Source: a virus
Length of the DNA: 41,956 nt
IMG/VR virus record: IMGVR_UViG_3300047508_000099
Location: 1-41,956 of that record
Strand: one strand, 5' to 3'
The notes below the pieces were generated by a model, which saw only the letters and a program-made list of their open reading frames with translations, was not told the origin of the DNA and did not search any database. The number at the start of each line of letters is the position of its first letter. Position 1 is the stretch's first letter. The position numbers and the translations under genes were made by a program. This document shows, piece by piece, positions 37,019 to 41,956 of this stretch.

Positions 37019-38062
37019 ATGGTAGAAGCGACCGAAACAGAGTTGAAAATAGAAACACTGCGGGAAACGCCGCAGACATTGTCACAACCCGCGTTCCAGC
37101 CCGATCCGGTAAAATTGGATGGGGCGAAGGTTCGTGCGGCGATGATGGAAGCGGCGCAGCGAGGGGATGACCCCTTTGCGATGACGGTGGGTGACTTGGA
37201 CAAGGCTGGCCAGCCGACTCCTCCTCCTCCAGCGCCATCTCAGGCCGGAACGCCTGCTGAGATTCCCGAAAAATTCAAAAAACCGAATGGGGAAGTGGAC
37301 GTTGAGAAGCTAAAAGCTTCCACGGAACAGCTTAAAGAGGCCAATCAGCAAAAAGAGACGAAACTTCAAGAGGTGCAGAAGTCTATCGATGATTATGTCC
37401 GAGAGTACAAAGCGGAGGAAAAGAAATTGCGGGAATCGCCCAATCCGTCCCGGATGGCGGCGCAAATTCCGCCATTGCCTTTGCCGCCGCCTGTTCCTTC
37501 TCCGATGCTTAATCAGCCGATGAGCGATCAGCAACTGGAAGCGATGATTAACGCGGACCTCCAGGCGAATCCCGCCCGGACGGTCGCGCAATTGGTCAAG
37601 CTCGCCATTGCTCAAGAATTGCAGCCTTTGAATGAAGATCGCCGGGACAACCAGATTCGAGAGAACATCAAACAGATCGCGGCGAAAGATCCTCGCGTTT
37701 TGCGGGAAGATGTCTTTGCGGCGGTCAATGCGAAACTCCAATCCGATCCCGATCTCTGGAAGCTGAAAAACCCTCACAAAGCGGCTTTCTTGGAAGTGAA
37801 GGAGGAATTGCGTCTCGGTGAGCCTGTCGATCAGGTTCAAGCACAGCCGAGTAAGTCGCCAGCGCCTATTCTGGGCGGCGGCACACCACCTCCTGCCCCA
37901 TCGTTGTCGGAAACACGCACGTCGTTCCAGACTCTTGATGCCGCCATTACGCAGATGTCGTTTGATCCGCGCAAGGGCAGGGTTGACGCCAAGCAGCAAG
38001 CGGCGCTCGATCAAGCGGCCAAAGAGTTCTTTGACCAACAGGAACGCCTGCGCCCCCGATAG
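37019..38062 (+). CDS. Scaffolding-like protein (347 aa)
   Basis: Acidic, mostly helical and disordered, directly before the capsid gene. The phrase EIPEKFKKPNGEVDVEKLKA occurs widely at this point in phage scaffold/head-assembly proteins. A Lys/Glu/Gln coiled coil follows (residues about 95-140), then a Pro-rich linker (about 150-165) and helical C-terminal half. Guides capsid assembly; probably not kept in the virion. Confidence 0.7.
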   Translation: MVEATETELKIETLRETPQTLSQPAFQPDPVKLDGAKVRAAMMEAAQRGDDPFAMTVGDLDKAGQPTPPPPAPSQAGTPAEIPEKFKKPNGEVDVEKLKASTEQLKEANQQKETKLQEVQKSIDDYVREYKAEEKKLRESPNPSRMAAQIPPLPLPPPVPSPMLNQPMSDQQLEAMINADLQANPARTVAQLVKLAIAQELQPLNEDRRDNQIRENIKQIAAKDPRVLREDVFAAVNAKLQSDPDLWKLKNPHKAAFLEVKEELRLGEPVDQVQAQPSKSPAPILGGGTPPPAPSLSETRTSFQTLDAAITQMSFDPRKGRVDAKQQAALDQAAKEFFDQQERLRPR

Positions 38063-38096
38063 TTCCGTCCGCTTAAACCTTGTGTGCAATCTAAGG

Positions 38097-38136
38097 GCCT
38101 AGACTTAACGCGCCTTAAATGGCTAATGGTCTAGGC
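38097..38136 (+). promoter_or_regulatory. Inverted repeat in the capsid gene leader
   Basis: GCCTAGAC (38097-38104) and GTCTAGGC (38129-38136) are perfect complements around a 24-base loop, 7 bases before the capsid ATG. There is no clear Shine-Dalgarno (GTTAAA instead), so this stem may position ribosomes, stabilise the mRNA or be a processing site. Confidence 0.5.
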
Positions 38137-38143
38137 AGTTAAA

Positions 38144-39184
38144 ATGTCCGACACAAATACAACGACAGCCGTAAACGATAACTTAATGGCGAAGTACTTC
38201 AGCCAGAAGATTATCGCCCGATTAGAACCGAACACCCCGCTGATCGAGTTCGCCGTTAAAGACGATCTCCCTCTGCGGACCGGCACGACCGCCACTTTCA
38301 ACGGCTGGCGTGTGCTGGATGCAGCTTCCGTAAGCTTGGGCGAAGGCGCGGCGAATTCCTTGCCCGCCCTTTCCTCTCGCAAAGTCGTCGCAACCATCGT
38401 GGGATACGGACGTGGGGTAAAACTCACGGACTTGTTCCAAATGACATCCTTCTTCGACGCGGTAAATGGAGCCATGGACGTACTCACGGACTCCGCTCGC
38501 AAGACCGTCGAAAGAATGGTGCAGATGGGCATTTTCAAGAATGGGATTGGGTTGAATTCGACCAAGACGGGGTTACTTTCCGCCTGGATGACTTCGACCG
38601 CCAGTTCGTTCTGCTTGAATACGGGTACGGCATCGAACTCGAATCAATTCCAGTTCCCTGTTATTATCCCGACCTCAAGCTCGTTCCTTTCCAACTACAA
38701 CGCTTCCGCTCCGACGACATCCTCACAGTTGTCGCTCTTCTCCGTTCGCAAGTGCGTTACAACCTTGCGTGGGTATGATGCGCAACCGTTTGCCGACGGA
38801 TACTACATAGGCTACGCGCATCCCCTTGCGTTACACAGTCTGCGTAAAGATCCGACGTGGGTGCAGTGGAACGTGTATCAGAACTCGCAGGAGACGATGT
38901 ACAAGGGCGAGGCTGGAAAAGTGGAAAAGGTGCGTTTCATCGACTCAACCCTTGCTCCGCGCTACGCGGTAGCAGCGCACAGCATCGACTTGGTATTCAT
39001 CTTCGGACAGGGAGCCTATGGCTTCACGTCTTTGGATGGCATGGTCAAGATGATGATCGCAAGAGGGCCGGACAAGTCAGACACCTGGGATCAATTTACC
39101 CCGGTCACTTATAAAATTTATGGCGCCGCAGTCGCCCTAAATTGTAGTGCCGGACGTATATTGGCCGTTGCCGAGAAGCTCTAA
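38144..39184 (+). CDS. Major capsid protein, N4-gp56-like (346 aa)
   Basis: HK97-fold capsid subunit. LMAKYFSQKIIARLEPNTPL, the R-x-GTTATFNGWR strand, SLGEGAANSLPALSSRKVVA, then TIVGYGRGVKLTDLFQMTSF match the N4-gp56 family order (axial start, weak E-loop, spine helix). A spine-helix region (VLTDSARKTVERMVQMGIFK) follows, and the C-terminal domain contains YIGYAHPLALHSLRKDPTW. Normal length. Placed after scaffold; followed directly by a methyltransferase with no gap. Confidence 0.85.
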   Translation: MSDTNTTTAVNDNLMAKYFSQKIIARLEPNTPLIEFAVKDDLPLRTGTTATFNGWRVLDAASVSLGEGAANSLPALSSRKVVATIVGYGRGVKLTDLFQMTSFFDAVNGAMDVLTDSARKTVERMVQMGIFKNGIGLNSTKTGLLSAWMTSTASSFCLNTGTASNSNQFQFPVIIPTSSSFLSNYNASAPTTSSQLSLFSVRKCVTTLRGYDAQPFADGYYIGYAHPLALHSLRKDPTWVQWNVYQNSQETMYKGEAGKVEKVRFIDSTLAPRYAVAAHSIDLVFIFGQGAYGFTSLDGMVKMMIARGPDKSDTWDQFTPVTYKIYGAAVALNCSAGRILAVAEKL

Positions 39185-39781
39185 ATGAGTTCTCTGGCGG
39201 GTAAGCAGTCAACAGAACCTATGCCGCTGCAGCCGCAGCAGGTAAACGGGAACTGTTTACCCGTCGGAGGGCCAGTTCGTTTGATGCTGGGCGGACGCGA
39301 TCACAAGCTCACAGGCTGGACGAACATTGACTTGCACGACGGGCCGCATGTGGACGTGAAATGCGATGTGTCGAAGTTGCCGTTTGACAACAGCGTGGTC
39401 GATGACATTTACGCCAGTCATGTTCTGGAGCATTTCAGCCATCTGCGGACATTGGATGTCCTGAAGGAATGGCGCAGGGTTTTGAAGAAGGGCGGCAAGG
39501 CGTACATTGCTGTTCCTGACTTTAGAGCCGTTCTCAATATCTACAAAGAGTTTGGAATGGTGACTTGGGTGACGCATATGCTTTACGGCGATCAGGAATA
39601 TCCCTTGGCCTATCACTACACCATTTTTGACTCGGAAAGCCTGCCGAACCTTCTGCACGAAGCGGGATTTTCCTTGGTTCAGCAAGTGCAGTCTTTCAGT
39701 TTGGGCCTAAACGACTGTTCGACTTTGGTCGATGTCATTTACCGTAGGCCCGTCAGCTTGAACGTGGAGGCTATCGCATGA
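39185..39781 (+). CDS. SAM-dependent methyltransferase, copy 1 (198 aa)
   Basis: Class I methyltransferase of the type-11/COG4627-like group: RLMLGGRDHKLTGWTNIDLH (SAM motif I and acidic strand 2), DVKCDVSKLPFDNSVVDDIY, ASHVLEHF, and VLKKGGKAYIAVPDF. Begins at the base after the capsid stop, so is cotranslated with capsid. Substrate unknown; in this cassette a sugar or protein methyl acceptor is likely. About 35-40 per cent similar by eye to the next gene. Confidence 0.85.
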   Translation: MSSLAGKQSTEPMPLQPQQVNGNCLPVGGPVRLMLGGRDHKLTGWTNIDLHDGPHVDVKCDVSKLPFDNSVVDDIYASHVLEHFSHLRTLDVLKEWRRVLKKGGKAYIAVPDFRAVLNIYKEFGMVTWVTHMLYGDQEYPLAYHYTIFDSESLPNLLHEAGFSLVQQVQSFSLGLNDCSTLVDVIYRRPVSLNVEAIA

Positions 39782-40317
39782 TAGCTGAGGCGATTCGCTT
39801 AAACCTCGGCGGGGCCGGGGAAGGCTACCGGAACGGGCGGATACCCGGATTTAAGACTGTCGATCTCAGAGAAGGACCGAGTACAGATATTGTAGCCAAC
39901 GTCGAAAATCTTGCCTTCTGCAAAATGGATAGCGTCCAAGAGATTTACGCCTCCAATATTCTCGAACACTTCCCGCACACTCAGACTGTCCGCGTTCTAA
40001 AAGAATGGCACAGGGTTTTAGTTCCACGTGGAACACTTTACGTCTCAGTTCCGGACTTCGATGCCTGTGTTCGGCTCTATCAAAAGCTCGGCTTAGTTCC
40101 TTGGGTCCGGTTTTTGATCTGGGGCGATCAGGAACACCCGTTGAACTATCACTATATTAATTTCACATTTGCCACGCTGGCGGAGGCGGTCATGAACGCG
40201 GGATTCTCCGATATCAAACGGATTGAGCATCTGCCGTTTGGCAATCAGGATGCTTCGGAGATCGTCGATAACGTGGAACACAAGCCGGTCAGCTTGAATT
40301 GTGTGGCGACCAAATGA
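39778..40317 (+). CDS. SAM-dependent methyltransferase, copy 2 (179 aa)
   Basis: Same family as the preceding gene: RLNLGGAGEGYRNGRIPGFK, TVDLREGPSTDI, YASNILEHFPHTQTVRVLKE, WHRVLVPRGTLYVSVPDFDA, WGDQEHPLNYHY and an identical PVSLN near the end. The tandem pair arose by duplication and has diverged. ATGA overlap with copy 1. Probably acts on different positions of the same product. Confidence 0.85.
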   Translation: MIAEAIRLNLGGAGEGYRNGRIPGFKTVDLREGPSTDIVANVENLAFCKMDSVQEIYASNILEHFPHTQTVRVLKEWHRVLVPRGTLYVSVPDFDACVRLYQKLGLVPWVRFLIWGDQEHPLNYHYINFTFATLAEAVMNAGFSDIKRIEHLPFGNQDASEIVDNVEHKPVSLNCVATK

Positions 40318-41066
40318 TCGACCTCATTACGCGAGTGCGCGACGTGGCCCTGTACCACCGCATGATGAAATCGGCCAAAGACATGGCCTGCAGTTCGTTT
40401 GAAAACCATTTCGAAATTGATGAGGAGCAGAAACCGAAGTGCGCGGAAACCTTTAACCGCCTGGGAGCGAAGAGCCAGGGCGACATCCTGGGCTTTGTCG
40501 AGGATGACGTGGAATTCATCGACCGGCATTGGGATGCGCATGTGGAGGAGATCTTTGCGGAATTTAAGCCGGACATTCTCGGCGTGATCGGTTCGACCAA
40601 ATACGAGGGCGGTTCTTACTTTGACTCTGGCTATCAGTATGGCGTGGGCCTGGTCATGGGAAACCCCGGCATTCGCATTCTCTCGGCCAAAAGCCGCTTT
40701 ACGCCCTGCAAGGTCGTGGACGGAATGTGCATGTTTGTGGACAAAGCCTACTTTGATCGGGAGAAGTTTGACGAGAAGTTCTACGGCCTTTTCTACTACG
40801 ACATCGACTACTGCCTGCGGAGCGAGAAGGTCGGCGTGACGAGCCTACTCGTCAAGCATTCCAAACCGCCGGAGATGTATGGCCAGTATCCGTCCGACAT
40901 GGAGCCTATTGAGGTCTTTACGCCGGAATTTGAGAAGAAGTGGGGCGAGTCAAGCCATTTTGTCGGCGATCAGCAGTGTTGCATGGTCACGCCGGAAATA
41001 TTCAAGAAATACGGTCAGACCGAATGCCTCAACCGATACCGGGAGAAATTCAAAATATGCGCATAA
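40314..41066 (+). CDS. Glycosyltransferase-like protein, GT2-related (250 aa)
   Basis: ATG 40314 gives an ATGA overlap. The N-terminus lacks the usual PxYN start but AETFNRLGAKSQGDILGFVE followed by DDVEF (an EDD metal-type site), VVDGMCMFVDKAYF and FYYDIDYCLR match the acceptor half of GT2-like transferases. May be a divergent GT-A fold with shortened nucleotide-binding part. In the glycan block after capsid. Confidence 0.7.
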   Translation: MIDLITRVRDVALYHRMMKSAKDMACSSFENHFEIDEEQKPKCAETFNRLGAKSQGDILGFVEDDVEFIDRHWDAHVEEIFAEFKPDILGVIGSTKYEGGSYFDSGYQYGVGLVMGNPGIRILSAKSRFTPCKVVDGMCMFVDKAYFDREKFDEKFYGLFYYDIDYCLRSEKVGVTSLLVKHSKPPEMYGQYPSDMEPIEVFTPEFEKKWGESSHFVGDQQCCMVTPEIFKKYGQTECLNRYREKFKICA

Positions 41067-41872
41067 GTGTGATAGGTCCAGTTTTGAATGAAGTGGAATG
41101 GATCGGCTATTCGATCATGGCGGCTTTGCCGATAGTCCACGAATTTATCTACGCGCTTGATGAGAAGTCAGAGGACGGAACGCGGGAGCTTTTGCAGCAT
41201 CTTCAAAAACAATCCGTTCCCGTCAAAATTATCGATACCCCTAACTTTCACCCTTCCGATACGAAGGCTTACAACGCAGCCTTTAACGTCTGTATTGAAG
41301 CGATGACGGGCGATGTGGCGTGGTTTTTGCATCCCGATATGCTGGTAACGAAACGGGCGGAGCTGGAAGAAGGGCCGCTTGCCTGGACGGTGAATGTGAC
41401 GAGCTACGCCAAAGATTTTAGAACAGTGATTTCGAAAGGCCGGTGTACCCAATGGAAGAACCTTCATGCCAACAAATTTGGATTGCAATACCTGGGCGCT
41501 TATGGTTCATCGAACGAGGACTTTTACCATACGCAGATCACCGGCAATTCCCTGAGGCACTATGGGACCGAATTCTCCAAGTACCCCTTCGAAGTGGCTA
41601 CCTCTGGAATTAACGTCGCGCATTTCTGCGAGTTGAAACCGTACAAGCGGCGTCTTGAGAAAATGAAACTTTGCCTGAAAACCCAGCATCCCGGCGCTGT
41701 GGAAGAACGCATTGACGAAATGGCCTTTCAGCATCCCCGCGTGACGTTGGAATCTTCTTCAAACCAATTTGGAGAGTTTGTTTTCTCCGAAGCAACAGAA
41801 CCGGTCCCCGAAGTCTTTTCAAAATATAAGGCCGAATTTGAGCCTTTCGTTAAGGAGCTTGTTTATGGCTAA
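41057..41872 (+). CDS. Glycosyltransferase, GT2-like (271 aa)
   Basis: ATG 41057 chosen inside a longer frame because the upstream part belongs to the previous gene (10-nt overlap). MRISVIGPVLNEVEWIGYSI, FIYALDEKSEDGTRELL and DVAWFLHPDMLV give a GT-A fold; HPD replaces the usual DxD, so metal binding may be altered. The last 20 codons are repeated at the left end of the window. Continues on the circle into the 77-aa gene and three more glycosyltransferases. Confidence 0.82.
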   Translation: MRISVIGPVLNEVEWIGYSIMAALPIVHEFIYALDEKSEDGTRELLQHLQKQSVPVKIIDTPNFHPSDTKAYNAAFNVCIEAMTGDVAWFLHPDMLVTKRAELEEGPLAWTVNVTSYAKDFRTVISKGRCTQWKNLHANKFGLQYLGAYGSSNEDFYHTQITGNSLRHYGTEFSKYPFEVATSGINVAHFCELKPYKRRLEKMKLCLKTQHPGAVEERIDEMAFQHPRVTLESSSNQFGEFVFSEATEPVPEVFSKYKAEFEPFVKELVYG

Positions 41873-41956
41873 TGCCTATACGGTCACAGTCATCAGTATT
41901 GTTTCAGACGGAACGAACATCTTTTTAGAAGTGCAGATCTACAACGGATCGCAGAC
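41810..41956. repeat. Terminal redundancy, right copy
   Basis: Repeats bases 1-147 with one mismatch (C at 41887 against A at 78). See the left copy. Confidence 0.95.
41865..41956 (+). CDS. Small hypothetical protein, partial (N-terminal 30 codons)
   Basis: Start of the 77-aa gene that is complete at 56-289, cut by the window end. Differs from it by one codon (ACA Thr here, AAA Lys at the left end), so the molecules sampled were not identical or one base is wrong. Confidence 0.85.
   Translation, partial: MANAYTVTVISIVSDGTNIFLEVQIYNGSQ

Noticed and set aside
37310-38089. 259-codon minus-strand ORF opposite the scaffold gene
   Set aside because: Arg/Leu-rich composition typical of the antisense of Glu/Lys/Ala-rich coding; no supporting context.
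1-41956. CRISPR array, rRNA, transposase or insertion sequence
   Set aside because: No regularly spaced short repeats, no rRNA-like sequence and no transposase motifs seen on either strand.

Overview
The window reads as one complete genome of a tailed, temperate double-stranded DNA phage, with about 41.8 kb of unique sequence. The first 147 bases recur as the last 147 bases (one mismatch), so the molecule is circular, circularly permuted or terminally redundant. Consistent purine-rich Shine-Dalgarno sequences and dense overlapping operons point to a bacterial host, which I cannot name. A 723-aa portal, an N4-gp56-like capsid protein, a beta-propeller tail protein, glycine-zipper internal proteins and no tape-measure gene suggest a short-tailed (podovirus-like) virion. 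A tyrosine integrase and an excisionase-like protein make it temperate.

Layout. (1) 29.3-41.9 kb continuing into 0-4.7 kb, plus strand: two small ORFs, two DegT-family sugar PLP enzymes flanking a 53-aa basic protein, small and large terminase, portal, scaffold, major capsid protein, then an unusual block of two SAM methyltransferases and five glycosyltransferases running through the circle junction, followed by the neck protein. (2) 4.7-16.1 kb, plus: propeller/nozzle protein, exported fibre-like proteins, three candidate internal virion proteins, small proteins and the lysis region (M15 peptidase endolysin, two small membrane proteins). (3) 23.1-16.1 kb, minus: early/accessory operon headed by an excisionase-like gene, with an N6/N4 DNA methyltransferase, two HNH endonucleases, a Sak4-like recombinase, an SSB-like protein, a PD-(D/E)XK-like nuclease, a cytosine-5 methyltransferase and a chain of microproteins. 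(4) 23.2-25.3 kb, plus: ribbon-helix-helix regulator, integrase, putative winged-helix protein. (5) 26.96-25.24 kb, minus: seven small genes, mostly zinc-ribbon or zinc-finger-like. (6) 27.1-29.1 kb, plus: structured leader with a terminator-like hairpin, putative replication initiator, DnaB-like helicase and small genes.

Genes are packed with ATGA/GTGA stop-start overlaps. Following these overlaps exposed about fifteen genes of 21-59 codons that a 60-codon cutoff would miss, several with clear CxxC pairs. Main points of interest: a homing-endonuclease gene that carries a second copy of its neighbouring methyltransferase's C-terminal tail; a second long open frame inside the cytosine methyltransferase gene; a virion-embedded glycosylation/methylation cassette with a His-for-Lys ColD/RfbH-like enzyme; three promoters of shape TTGACA-N17-TARTAA, two of which place the start codon at the predicted transcription start; and an abundance of zinc-binding microproteins.
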